Below are positions 7,489 to 14,389 of a DNA stretch of 15,842 nt, piece by piece; the stretch's first letter is position 1; the number at the start of each line of letters is the position of its first letter. The notes under the pieces are model-generated. The model saw only the letters and a list, made by a program, of their open reading frames with translations. It made no database searches and was not told the DNA's origin. Location of the stretch: NCBI GenBank assembly GCA_002493395.1, contig DKYS01000125.1:1-15842 (forward strand), read 5' to 3'. A program made the translations under genes and the position numbers. Origin of the DNA: Turicibacter sp. UBA7094 (GTDB lineage: Bacteria; Bacillota_I; Bacilli_A; MOL361; Turicibacteraceae).

Positions 7489-8157
7489 CTAACTAGATGC
7501 TAGACTCTTCTTTCCTTTATAATAAACATACTTAATATATCCACAAATCAAAAATAAGGTTACGATAATAACGATACTAATAATCATAAACAATTGTTCT
7601 GGCAATGCCAAAATAACAGGATCGGTCCGATAATCAAACATCCAATAATTATTATTAAAAAATAGTTTATGAAATACGGTAAATGTCCCTGAAAAGTTAA
7701 CTGTAATCAAACAAATTAAAATTCCAAAAATTAAAAAGGTTAAATTCGCACCTCGATTAAAGGTAGATAAAATACATTTATCTTGATGATGATGCCGTGT
7801 CACAAGAAAGATCCCAAACGCTAAAATGAACAGAAGAATAATCACATATAAAATAAGAAAAATATGTTTAACTTCGGCAAAGTGTATGATTCCCGCCTCA
7901 CTCATTGAAAAATCCGGTAACTCTAAAGCTCCACGAGATGGACGCTGTAAATAAGAAATCATACTTTTATAGTTCATCATCAATTTTTCCTCTGATAATC
8001 CAGTAGTTGCTGTTAATTGGTATCTATTAATGACATAGCGATAAATTGGAGTACAATTTAGCACAATTAATACCACCGTTGAAACGAGCGCTAAAAAGAA
8101 CCAAATGGCGCCTACTCCTTCCACAACGACTTCTTTAATTGACTTACGCTTTAACAT
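7489..8157 (-). CDS. lit: Lipoprotein intramolecular transacylase Lit (TIGR01906/DUF1461)
   Basis: A 222-residue integral membrane protein with four membrane segments (about 13-33, 96-120, 136-158 and 186-209). It matches the TIGR01906/DUF1461 family by the features IIHFAEVKHIF (90-100) and FFNNNYWMFDYRTDPV (166-181), plus LPEQLF (185-190). Members shown to be Lit move the sn-2 acyl chain of a diacylglyceryl lipoprotein to the alpha-amino group of its N-terminal cysteine, giving lyso-form lipoproteins that are poorly sensed by TLR2. Two conserved histidines are expected; H92 and H163 fit in context and spacing. GGGAGAG lies before the ATG. It is first in a unit with patatin and a 49-residue peptide. 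The family call is firm; the activity is by homology. Confidence 0.85.
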   Translation of the reverse strand: MLKRKSIKEVVVEGVGAIWFFLALVSTVVLIVLNCTPIYRYVINRYQLTATTGLSEEKLMMNYKSMISYLQRPSRGALELPDFSMSEAGIIHFAEVKHIFLILYVIILLFILAFGIFLVTRHHHQDKCILSTFNRGANLTFLIFGILICLITVNFSGTFTVFHKLFFNNNYWMFDYRTDPVILALPEQLFMIISIVIIVTLFLICGYIKYVYYKGKKSLASS

Positions 8158-8222
8158 CTTTAACTCTCCCTTTAAACAATATTAATTCCAAATAATTACC
8201 TTTTCCTTAGTCTGTGTTAATT

Positions 8223-8251
8223 ATCTTACCACTATTTACTATTTTAGTCTA
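8223..8251 (-). promoter_or_regulatory. Candidate promoter of the lit-patatin unit
   Basis: On the minus strand an extended -10, TGGTAAGAT (8231-8223), lies 17 bases from TAGACT (8251-8246), four of six matches to the -35 consensus. It is about 65 bases upstream of the lit start. Confidence 0.45.
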
Positions 8252-8370
8252 TACACTGATTTTAACTCATCACCCCCTCTATCTTCTCGTTTGATATCAC
8301 ATTTTATGTATTCTCATTTAAAATTATTCCATTTTTTAATCAAAATAAACCTCTTTTCAATTAAGAGTCC

Positions 8371-8386
8371 TATTCTATCTAGAATA
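8371..8386. repeat. Short dyad in the lit/methyltransferase divergent gap
   Basis: TATTCTA (8371-8377) and TAGAATA (8380-8386) form a perfect 7-bp inverted repeat with a two-base centre, in the 350-bp gap between divergent genes. It is operator-like in size but lies about 80-150 bases from the candidate promoters on either side. No gene is supported in 8158-8510; an 88-codon frame there has no ribosome site. Confidence 0.3.
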
Positions 8387-8463
8387 AAGCGCAGGTATAA
8401 AGATGAATGTCAATTTATGATGATAAGTATTCTTCTTGAAAAACTTCTAAATCAGTTGAAATG

Positions 8464-8472
8464 TGATAGAAT
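8464..8472 (+). promoter_or_regulatory. Extended -10 element for the methyltransferase gene
   Basis: TGATAGAAT fits the extended -10 pattern (TG, one base, TAGAAT) about 40 bases before the start codon. The -35 region is weak. The same 9-mer occurs upstream of the 13900-14133 gene. Confidence 0.45.
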
Positions 8473-8510
8473 AGTACTATTACTAAATTTTTTTAAGGGA
8501 GTGGTGAAGT

Positions 8511-9116
8511 TTGGATTTCAATCAAGTAGAAGAAAAAACGGATATGGATATCTGTAAAAAGCGTGCACATGCGATTAGTCAAGAAATCGAAAGTTATATT
8601 GGGCATGGTCCTCTTGAAGTCATGGAATTCGGATGTAAAACAGGTCTCATCTCCTTAAACCTAAAACATAAAATCTCATCGGGATTAATGATTGATAGCT
8701 CAAAAGAGAATATTGACAAGCTAAATCAAACATTAAAAAACCAGCATATTAATCATCTTAAAACATTTACAGGGGATATTCTAACATCTGATTTAGATCA
8801 AACATTTGACGTGATTTATGCCTCTATGGCCATGAGTCCAATTAAAGACGTCCAATCAATTATCAATAAATTATCAAGTTACTTAAAAAACCACGGAAAA
8901 CTAATTATTGTCGATTTACTTCCGGATAACGGTAATTTCTATTCTGAAGAATCAAATTTTGAAGGACATCATGGGTTTAAGATTAATGAAATGACGACTT
9001 ACCTCACAAATGCGGGATTAAAAGATGTCCTTGGACGAAAATTTTATTCAGGATATAAATCATTATCTGACAAAAATCATCCCTATAGTCTATTCAGTGT
9101 CGTAGGGATTAAATAA
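8511..9116 (+). CDS. Class I SAM-dependent methyltransferase
   Basis: A 201-residue Rossmann-fold methyltransferase, cytoplasmic, transferring methyl from S-adenosylmethionine to an unknown small substrate. Motif I is VMEFGCKTGLISL (37-49, E-x-G-x-x-x-G), the ribose-binding acidic residue is D62 in LMIDSSKENI, an acidic residue follows at D89 (TGDIL), and the post-motif strand is FDVIYASMAM (99-108); the next strand is GKLIIVDLLP (129-138). It is short for the fold but complete. The start is TTG at 8511 with AAGGGAGTGG upstream; an in-frame ATG at 8544 is possible but has no ribosome site. It converges with the alpha/beta hydrolase on a shared terminator. Confidence 0.85.
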   Translation: MDFNQVEEKTDMDICKKRAHAISQEIESYIGHGPLEVMEFGCKTGLISLNLKHKISSGLMIDSSKENIDKLNQTLKNQHINHLKTFTGDILTSDLDQTFDVIYASMAMSPIKDVQSIINKLSSYLKNHGKLIIVDLLPDNGNFYSEESNFEGHHGFKINEMTTYLTNAGLKDVLGRKFYSGYKSLSDKNHPYSLFSVVGIK

Positions 9117-9128
9117 TTGAAACATGAT

Positions 9129-9159
9129 AAAAAAGATGACTTGAAAGGTCATCTTTTTT
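9129..9159. terminator. Shared bidirectional terminator
   Basis: AAAAAAGATGAC (9129-9140) and GTCATCTTTTTT (9148-9159) form a perfect 12-bp stem with loop TTGAAAG. It serves the plus-strand methyltransferase and, in reverse, the minus-strand hydrolase, whose stop codon (9158-9160) lies inside the hairpin. Confidence 0.9.
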
Positions 9160-9943
9160 ATTTCCCATTTGTTTGTTGACATTTCTTAATAAACTTTAAA
9201 ATGGCTGTCTCTAATTGTGTCCCTTCATCGTGGCGATAATAAAAGTGCCCCGATTCACACAATTCTAAAAGTTCATAATTATGTCCTTGAAGTTTCTCTT
9301 TTAAGATTTTGGTTGTTTTATTGCGGACAAATTCATCACATTGGCAATGAATAAACAAAAGGGGCTGTTTTATCGTAGGTAATTCTCTTTTTGTCTCATA
9401 CATCAAATAAAACAAATCAAGATATCGTGGAATCCAATGCAAATAATCATTCCATGATCCTTTTGAAATGCTCCACGCTCGATAACTTGCTAAAACATAA
9501 TCATCATCCTTACTGTATCGCCCTGTCAAAACTTTTAACGAACAAATTAGCCCTTTTAAATTCATTTTTACTGCTAAGGGCGTTGCCAAACAAACGACTC
9601 CGATAATCGAATCATGCTTTTTGCAGGCAAGAAGTGAAAGCAACGCTCCCATCGAATGCCCGACTAAGATAATTTGTGGATACCTTTTAGAAATATCCTC
9701 AATTTGTCGATCAACATAATGAACCCACTGACGTCGGTGGCTCTTTCCAAATTGTTTCGCACTACCGCCATGTCCAGGCAACAAAATTCCAAATGAAGAA
9801 ACTCCAATATCTAAAATCTTCTCAGCTAATCCGTGAAATTGATACGGGCCCTCTAAAATCCCATGTATAAAAATAACAGCTGTTTTGGCCCCTGACAGCT
9901 CACATGAAAATGGTTGATGCGCAACATCCTTTTTCAAATTCAT
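9158..9943 (-). CDS. Alpha/beta hydrolase (carboxylesterase or monoacylglycerol lipase type)
   Basis: A 261-residue serine hydrolase of the alpha/beta fold. The oxyanion strand is IFIHGILEG (24-32), LLPGHGGS (54-61) follows, the nucleophile S97 sits in GHSMG (95-99), the acid is D203 in HCQCDEFV and the base is H233 in ESGHFYY. Length and motif order match single-domain bacterial carboxylesterases and monoacylglycerol lipases. There is no signal peptide, so it is cytoplasmic. AGGGA lies eight bases before the ATG. It is a single-gene unit ending in a hairpin shared with the methyltransferase. The substrate is probably a short or medium acyl ester; this is family-level inference. Confidence 0.9.
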   Translation of the reverse strand: MNLKKDVAHQPFSCELSGAKTAVIFIHGILEGPYQFHGLAEKILDIGVSSFGILLPGHGGSAKQFGKSHRRQWVHYVDRQIEDISKRYPQIILVGHSMGALLSLLACKKHDSIIGVVCLATPLAVKMNLKGLICSLKVLTGRYSKDDDYVLASYRAWSISKGSWNDYLHWIPRYLDLFYLMYETKRELPTIKQPLLFIHCQCDEFVRNKTTKILKEKLQGHNYELLELCESGHFYYRHDEGTQLETAILKFIKKCQQTNGK

Positions 9944-10146
9944 AATATCATTCCCTATCTTATAGTACTCTTATTCTTACAATATTTCTCAATTTTTATT
10001 CGATAGACGAAAAAATAATTGGTTCTTTTAAAAGAATAAGTATCCTCTGTTTAGGAAAAACTATTGATAAACAAGCAGCCACACAATACGGTAAGAATAC
10101 TAATTTTTTATTAAATTCAAACACTAGTGACAACGAGGAATCTTCT

Positions 10147-11130
10147 ATGAAAAAACAATTAATTTCTTTTATGTTCATATTCTGTTTTATTTATCTTATT
10201 CTTTTTAAGTTTTTTCCTCTTCCTATTCACGCAGGTGAAGAAAAAACGATTATTTTAAATGGCAATACGGTGGATTGTCCTTATCAATTGGCTCACCAGA
10301 AAGGAGAATTACTGATTCCCATTGAGTGGTTTGCTAAAAATATAAATGGGACTGACTTTTCTTATAGCCCAGAAACAAAAACGATTTCTATCACTGTGGA
10401 TAATTATCTCAAACAACAAGAGTATCTCTCCTATCTGAATGGCTTAGCGAATGCCTCTTTAGATTACCCCCTTGCTAGTCGATTGCAAGGATTCACTCTT
10501 TCGCCTTACCCATTTTATAACGATGACCCAGCCGTTTTGAATCAATCACCGATTTACCTTGAAATCAACTCCGGTACGTTTTCTATCACGTTTACAATTT
10601 ATGATTATCAACTGGGAACCGAACAACTCTATATCGGAGCTAACTGGTTAAATACGTTATTCCTCGCAACAATTAAGGAAACCAAGAATGACGTTCAAAT
10701 TACCTTTCCAACAACTGAAATGTTAGATGAAAAGATTAACCACTTTCAACATGTACTCGCACCCCTAACAAAAGAAGAGGCACTCGCCCTTTGGATTCAT
10801 GGTCTACAATACCGCAACGGAGGTCTCCAATATACGGCACTCTCCCCGGCATTAAAGAAAAAGGCGTTAACTTATATTCAAACAAATGGATTTGTGACAG
10901 GAGGATCGTCCCCATCACTTGAAACAGCCCATATCGTCTCTACCACAAATCCTTCGCCAGACGAAGTTATCTACACGGTAGAATTTGAGGAACGACTCAT
11001 TTCCGATGAATATGCATCTACCCCTTTAACACAAACCATTACAATAAAAAAAGAAATCGTTGATTCAAAAGAATTTTGGTTCATTCAAAATATTGAAGGG
11101 CGCTTGGATTACTATACGATTCTCAATTAA
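10147..11130 (+). CDS. Secreted protein with copper-amine-oxidase-like N-terminal repeats
   Basis: A 327-residue exported protein. It has a basic start, a hydrophobic core (about 5-24) and a likely signal peptidase I site after IHA at 29. The segment 33-85 (IILNGNTVDCPYQL, GELLIPIEWFAKNI, FSYSPETKTISI) has the strand pattern of the copper amine oxidase N-terminal-like domain (PF07833 type), common as cell-surface modules in Firmicutes; 137-191 repeats the pattern (YLEINSG, LYIGANWLNTLF, DVQITF). The C-terminal part (about 205-325) has a TKEEALALWIHGLQYRNGG helix and paired strands like an NTF2-like fold, tentative. GAGGAA precedes the ATG. Despite the domain name no enzyme activity is implied. 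It converges on dacA-like 11160-12101. Confidence 0.75.
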   Translation: MKKQLISFMFIFCFIYLILFKFFPLPIHAGEEKTIILNGNTVDCPYQLAHQKGELLIPIEWFAKNINGTDFSYSPETKTISITVDNYLKQQEYLSYLNGLANASLDYPLASRLQGFTLSPYPFYNDDPAVLNQSPIYLEINSGTFSITFTIYDYQLGTEQLYIGANWLNTLFLATIKETKNDVQITFPTTEMLDEKINHFQHVLAPLTKEEALALWIHGLQYRNGGLQYTALSPALKKKALTYIQTNGFVTGGSSPSLETAHIVSTTNPSPDEVIYTVEFEERLISDEYASTPLTQTITIKKEIVDSKEFWFIQNIEGRLDYYTILN

Positions 11131-11133
11131 TGA

Positions 11134-11161
11134 AAAGGGATTGCCAGCTGGTAATCCCTTT
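11134..11161. terminator. Shared bidirectional terminator
   Basis: AAAGGGATTGCC (11134-11145) and GGTAATCCCTTT (11150-11161) pair over 12 positions with one G-T pair, loop AGCT. It starts three bases after the plus-strand stop and contains part of the minus-strand stop codon (11160-11162). T runs are short, so strength is moderate. Confidence 0.75.
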
Positions 11162-12101
11162 ACTCGTTAAAAAAACGTTCATATAAATTAATCGCATCTG
11201 AAATATTGGTTTGTTCTGTTTGTGGTCCTCCCGGTGCCCCCGCTGTTACCAAAATGTATTCATTTTCACCATCTGATGCTAAACTAGCCAAACAAAGACC
11301 TGCCTCTTCCGTATACCCCGTCTTTCCCCCTAAAAATTGACCGCCTTTAAAAATAGACGTACTTAATTTAGAAAACATTCTGCTCATCATGAATAAACCT
11401 GATGGATGATTGGTTGTAGATGGCATCTCATATTGAATAGTGGTGAAAATTTGCTTAAATAACTGATTAGATAGGGCAGCATTTAATAAAATCGTCATAT
11501 CCCTCGCTGTTGTATAATGCCCTTTTTCATGGAGTCCTGTAACATTTTCAAAATGAGTCTGATTCATTCCAAGTTCGCGTGCTTTCTTATTCATCAACAC
11601 AACGAATTTATCCACAGAACCACAAATATTTTGTGCCAGACTTTCGGCAGCTTCTGCCCCAGATGACAGCATAGTTCCGTATAGTAAATCAATCGCGCGA
11701 ACAGTCTCCCCCGGTAAAAAGCCCGCAAGAGCCGCCCCTGATTCATATAAGTCAGTAAAATCTGAAATAACAGTCATCTCTTCCTCATCTAATTTCTCAA
11801 TGGCCACTAACACGGTCATTATCTTAGTTAAAGAGGCCGGATACATCTTTTGATTCGCTTTTCGTTGGTATAAGACACGTCCAGTTTCACGATTGACGAG
11901 CAACGCATACTGACTCTGAATATTCCATGAAGAATCATCCACGGGTTGATAGTCATTAAGATCAAAAACAGGTTGTTGATTTGAGTGTCGTTGGAAAGGT
12001 AAACCCTCTTTTATCGATTGTGGATAAAACATTTCCCGGCCCACGCAGAATGCAAATACAATCAGTATGATTAAAAGAATCTTTCTTAAAATAAACTTCA
12101 T
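11160..12101 (-). CDS. D-alanyl-D-alanine carboxypeptidase, membrane-anchored (peptidase S11)
   Basis: A low-molecular-weight penicillin-binding protein that removes the terminal D-alanine from peptidoglycan stem peptides. The ATG at 12101 gives 313 residues; a GTG at 12110 would add three. AAGGGGTG is upstream; the frame runs open to 12176 but that extension lacks signals. An N-terminal hydrophobic segment (about 3-21) is a membrane anchor or uncleaved signal. Motifs in order: SLTK with nucleophile S90 and K93, SGA at 147-149 where family members usually have S-x-N, and KTG at 260-262 in LGGKTGYTEEAG. It ends soon after the catalytic domain, so the C-terminal beta domain of PBP5-type enzymes is absent. 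It acts outside the membrane. Confidence 0.9.
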   Translation of the reverse strand: MKFILRKILLIILIVFAFCVGREMFYPQSIKEGLPFQRHSNQQPVFDLNDYQPVDDSSWNIQSQYALLVNRETGRVLYQRKANQKMYPASLTKIMTVLVAIEKLDEEEMTVISDFTDLYESGAALAGFLPGETVRAIDLLYGTMLSSGAEAAESLAQNICGSVDKFVVLMNKKARELGMNQTHFENVTGLHEKGHYTTARDMTILLNAALSNQLFKQIFTTIQYEMPSTTNHPSGLFMMSRMFSKLSTSIFKGGQFLGGKTGYTEEAGLCLASLASDGENEYILVTAGAPGGPQTEQTNISDAINLYERFFNE

Positions 12102-12603
12102 TCGTTTCACCCCTTCACTCCCTTTATAAATGATGAATTTGAAAACAGAGATACGGGTTCCCTTCCATTGAATCAACCCATTCTGTTATCTCCTCATTTT
12201 CTACTCCGGTCCAAACCTTATTTCCGGATACCTTTATTTAACCATCATTGATGAGAAAGTTTTTTAACGGCGTCTTTCAAAAACCTTACGAATTTCTTAC
12301 GATAGCATCTACCTTTAGTGATTAACAAATCAAGAAGCGTGAAAGAATATCACAACTTGCGATAATCTTTTTCAACACGAATGACTAATAACAGGCATAA
12401 AAAAAGACACCAACTCATGTCGTGCCCCTTTCATCAATCAACTAGTATAAACATCTATCTTTCGCCTATGTTAAGATGAGCTTAATCACCTCTTTAACAT
12501 CCCTTAACCACACATAACCCTGATCAAAAACATTAAAGGCTCATTAATATTTTTCACTCCTTTGACTACTTTATCTAATATACGCTTTCCTCCGTCGTCT
12601 CAC
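12102..12603 (-). other. Gap of 500 bases with remnant-like frames
   Basis: No full gene is supported. Two minus-strand open frames look protein-like but lack good starts: 12124-12237 (37 codons, with KVWTGVENEEITEWVDSMEG, ending at the ribosome site of the carboxypeptidase gene) and about 31 codons near 12497-12592 (ILDKVVKGVKNINEPLMFL), which follows a GGAGG without an ATG, GTG or TTG at the right distance. They could be gene relics or chance frames. Confidence 0.3.
12399..12421 (-). terminator. Weak terminator
   Basis: On the minus strand GACAT and GTGTC pair (12421-12406, one T-G pair) and are followed by seven T. The stem is only five pairs. It would end transcripts coming from 12604-13133. 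Confidence 0.4.
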
Positions 12604-12855
12604 TTAATAACTTTCACTTAACTTCTTCTGAGTAATACCTCTAATCCCCTTAAACTCCCAATCTTTAAGGATTAAATAATGTCCCAATATTCTATATTCA
12701 ACATGAAGATACGACAACAGATAAGATAGATTAAAAAATAAATCACCAAAAATAACTTTTTCATTATCTTTAAAAGCTTTTTTCCCCACAAGATTATCAT
12801 CACCAAGATGAGGAAGTAATTTAAATGAACCTACTACAACAATAATGAATAACAT
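12604..12855 (-). CDS. Small hypothetical protein with N-terminal membrane segment
   Basis: An 83-residue frame starting MLFIIVVVGSFKLLPHLGDD. Residues 1-13 are hydrophobic; the rest is a mixed polar region with FFNLSYLLSYLHVEYRILGHYLILKDW (read here in two parts, 40-53 and 54-66) and a basic end. The start is doubtful: the ATG at 12855 lies 15 bases from AGGGAG, further than usual, and the frame stays open upstream with a hydrophobic ILIVL that could extend the membrane segment from a rare start. It follows the 12885-13133 gene by 29 bases, so the two are probably co-transcribed. No family is recognised. Confidence 0.45.
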   Translation of the reverse strand: MLFIIVVVGSFKLLPHLGDDNLVGKKAFKDNEKVIFGDLFFNLSYLLSYLHVEYRILGHYLILKDWEFKGIRGITQKKLSESY

Positions 12856-12884
12856 TAAAACTATTAAAATCTCCCTAACTTTTT

Positions 12885-13133
12885 TTACTTATCCCTCTTA
12901 AAATTCTTCGAACAAAATAATATATAAAATAAAATAATAGAAATAATAATGATATCGACTAAACTTCTCTTCACTCTCATTTCCTCAAAACAAAATTCAT
13001 AAAATTCCATCCTTTGTATAGGAATCGCATAAAGAAAGCATATAAAAAGAACGACTAAAATAAAGTAATCTTTATCTGTTTTTATTTTACTTATCTTTAT
13101 GAAGAAAAAATTATCATCTTTCTTTTGTTTCAT
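12885..13133 (-). CDS. Small two-pass membrane protein
   Basis: An 82-residue protein, lysine-rich at both ends, with two membrane segments (about 22-38, YFILVVLFICFLYAIPI, and 58-74, LVDIIIISIILFYILF) and an acidic loop with EFYEFCFEEMR between them. The start is well supported: AGGAGG lies six bases before the ATG. It precedes the 83-residue frame at 12604-12855 on the same strand. No family is recognised. Paired small membrane proteins of this kind are often fast-evolving accessory genes; function cannot be assigned. Confidence 0.6.
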   Translation of the reverse strand: MKQKKDDNFFFIKISKIKTDKDYFILVVLFICFLYAIPIQRMEFYEFCFEEMRVKRSLVDIIIISIILFYILFCSKNFKRDK

Positions 13134-13233
13134 TCCCTTCCTCCTATTTTTTGGTATTTTAGAATCCGCTTAACGCTTTATTTTTTCACAATGTGTAAAA
13201 TAACCTCTTTTATTTAATTTTAAAACATATTTT

Positions 13234-13884
13234 TTATTTAATGTCCCAGGCTCGTTGATTCAGTTTGACATGGTAGTTTAGATTTAGTTTTGTTGAAAAA
13301 GATTTAATTGCCTGAAAGACTTTCTTAGAGAAATAGAATTTTTCAAAAGATTCTTTATTAAAGTCTGGTTGTGTGATGAAATGGACATAGAGTGCCCCAT
13401 TAATAATGGATACATCGATACTATCGATGTATTGGATTTCATTTAATCCATCAATCTGATAACCTGCTGGAGCAAGACGTTGGTTTGTAATATCAAGTTT
13501 ATCTGCAAGAATGAGAACAAGTGTCATGATATTATTACATTCAAAACCATTACTATGTTCTTTAATCGCATCAAGAATAAGTTTTTCATGTCTTAAATTT
13601 AAACGGTGATGCTTAAAATAATTTTTAGCATATTCGTAACTCCGTTGAGCGTGATCTGCTTTCCCGTCTAGACTACCAATGTCATGTAAGAGAGCCGCTA
13701 CTTTAACTTCTTCAATGAAAAATTCATCTTGATTTAAATGACGAAGTAATTGTTCCGTTAAATTCGCTACATTTTTAACATGTGTAAGATTATGATATGC
13801 CCAACCTCCGGTCTCTACTTCCATTTTTTCTATTTCATGATAAATCGCTACAATTTCTGAATCATTTAAAATTTGCTCTACCAT
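13234..13884 (-). CDS. HD-domain metal-dependent phosphohydrolase
   Basis: A 216-residue soluble protein of the HD superfamily, whose members hydrolyse phosphate esters of nucleotides or related molecules with a bound metal. The metal ligands are visible in order: H35 in YHNLTHVKNV (30-39), H67 and D68 in ALLHDIGS (64-71), then H110 in IKEHSNG and D128 in LADKLD. The C-terminal 80 residues (alternating strands, ending in NLNYHVKLNQRAWDIK) are less typical. AAGGGGA precedes the ATG at 13884. It starts 15 bases after the stop of the small gene 13900-14133, so they form one transcript. I cannot tell whether the substrate is a nucleotide or a signalling molecule. Confidence 0.85.
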   Translation of the reverse strand: MVEQILNDSEIVAIYHEIEKMEVETGGWAYHNLTHVKNVANLTEQLLRHLNQDEFFIEEVKVAALLHDIGSLDGKADHAQRSYEYAKNYFKHHRLNLRHEKLILDAIKEHSNGFECNNIMTLVLILADKLDITNQRLAPAGYQIDGLNEIQYIDSIDVSIINGALYVHFITQPDFNKESFEKFYFSKKVFQAIKSFSTKLNLNYHVKLNQRAWDIK

Positions 13885-13899
13885 TTTAAGTCCCCTTTA

Positions 13900-14133
13900 T
13901 CAATAAAATTTTTTCTTCATCCCATCATGAACCATTATTTTAATGTCCTCGGTGCTACTTTCAATAAAGTCATCAAAATCTGAAAGATTTACTTTATCTT
14001 TTAATTTAGAATTAACCTCATATTTAATCACATTTTCATGATGATTTACGTTGCGCACCGTTTCAACGGCCCACACAAGTTCTTCTTCAGCAAATACCAT
14101 AAATAGAATTAAAATCATTAACCTTTTCTTCAT
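13900..14133 (-). CDS. Small exported or anchored acidic protein upstream of the HD gene
   Basis: A 77-residue protein. MKKRLMILILFMVFA at the start looks like a short signal or anchor, although the following EEELVWAVETVRN is acidic and gives no clean cleavage site apart from a possible one after VWA. The remaining 55 residues are charged and soluble (HHENVIKYEVNSKLKDKVN, then DFDDFIESSTEDIKI). AAGGGAA precedes the ATG. It is the first gene of a two-gene unit with the HD hydrolase, 15 bases apart. No family is recognised. Confidence 0.6.
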   Translation of the reverse strand: MKKRLMILILFMVFAEEELVWAVETVRNVNHHENVIKYEVNSKLKDKVNLSDFDDFIESSTEDIKIMVHDGMKKKFY

Positions 14134-14178
14134 TTAGTTCCCTTTTAATATCCTAATATTGCCACACCCTATCTATGC

Positions 14179-14187
14179 ATTCTATCA
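14179..14187 (-). promoter_or_regulatory. Extended -10 element for the 77-residue/HD unit
   Basis: On the minus strand TGATAGAAT lies about 46 bases upstream of the start at 14133. The -35 is weak (TTTACC at 19 bases). Confidence 0.4.
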
Positions 14188-14305
14188 TTATTTACATATA
14201 AGGGGTAAAAAATTTTTTTATTAAATCTCTTCCTTATTAAATGGTTTTTATCAATAAAAAACAAAAAATCGACTAACTATCTTGTAGAAAAATGTATATT
14301 TTTGA

Positions 14306-14334
14306 TTGATGAAATGCATAAACCATGTTATAAA
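14306..14334 (+). promoter_or_regulatory. Strong promoter of the nucleosidase gene
   Basis: TTGATG (14306-14311), 17 bases, TATAAA (14329-14334), with TG at 14326-14327 making it an extended -10 as well. It is the best promoter match in the window. RNA should start near 14341, leaving a leader of about 50 bases before the ATG at 14390. Confidence 0.7.
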
Positions 14335-14352
14335 TAAATGGCAATGAGTGAG

Positions 14353-14362
14353 GACAATTGTC
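14353..14362. promoter_or_regulatory. Palindrome just inside the nucleosidase transcript
   Basis: GACAATTGTC is a perfect 10-bp palindrome about 12 bases downstream of the predicted start of transcription, the usual place for a roadblock operator. The leader is too short for, and does not resemble, a SAM or SAH riboswitch. Confidence 0.3.
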
Positions 14363-14389
14363 AATTTATAACTAAAGGAGTTTTACAAC

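Noticed and set aside
8291..8557. 88-codon plus frame before the methyltransferase
   Set aside because: It has no ribosome site, overlaps the methyltransferase start and contains its promoter; the composition is that of AT-rich non-coding DNA.
12102..12176. N-terminal extension of the carboxypeptidase to TTG at 12176
   Set aside because: The extension places a good ribosome site inside the gene and puts 25 polar residues before the membrane anchor.
14134..14389. SAM or SAH riboswitch before the nucleosidase gene
   Set aside because: I looked because of the substrate. The predicted leader is only about 50 bases and shows no matching conserved stems.
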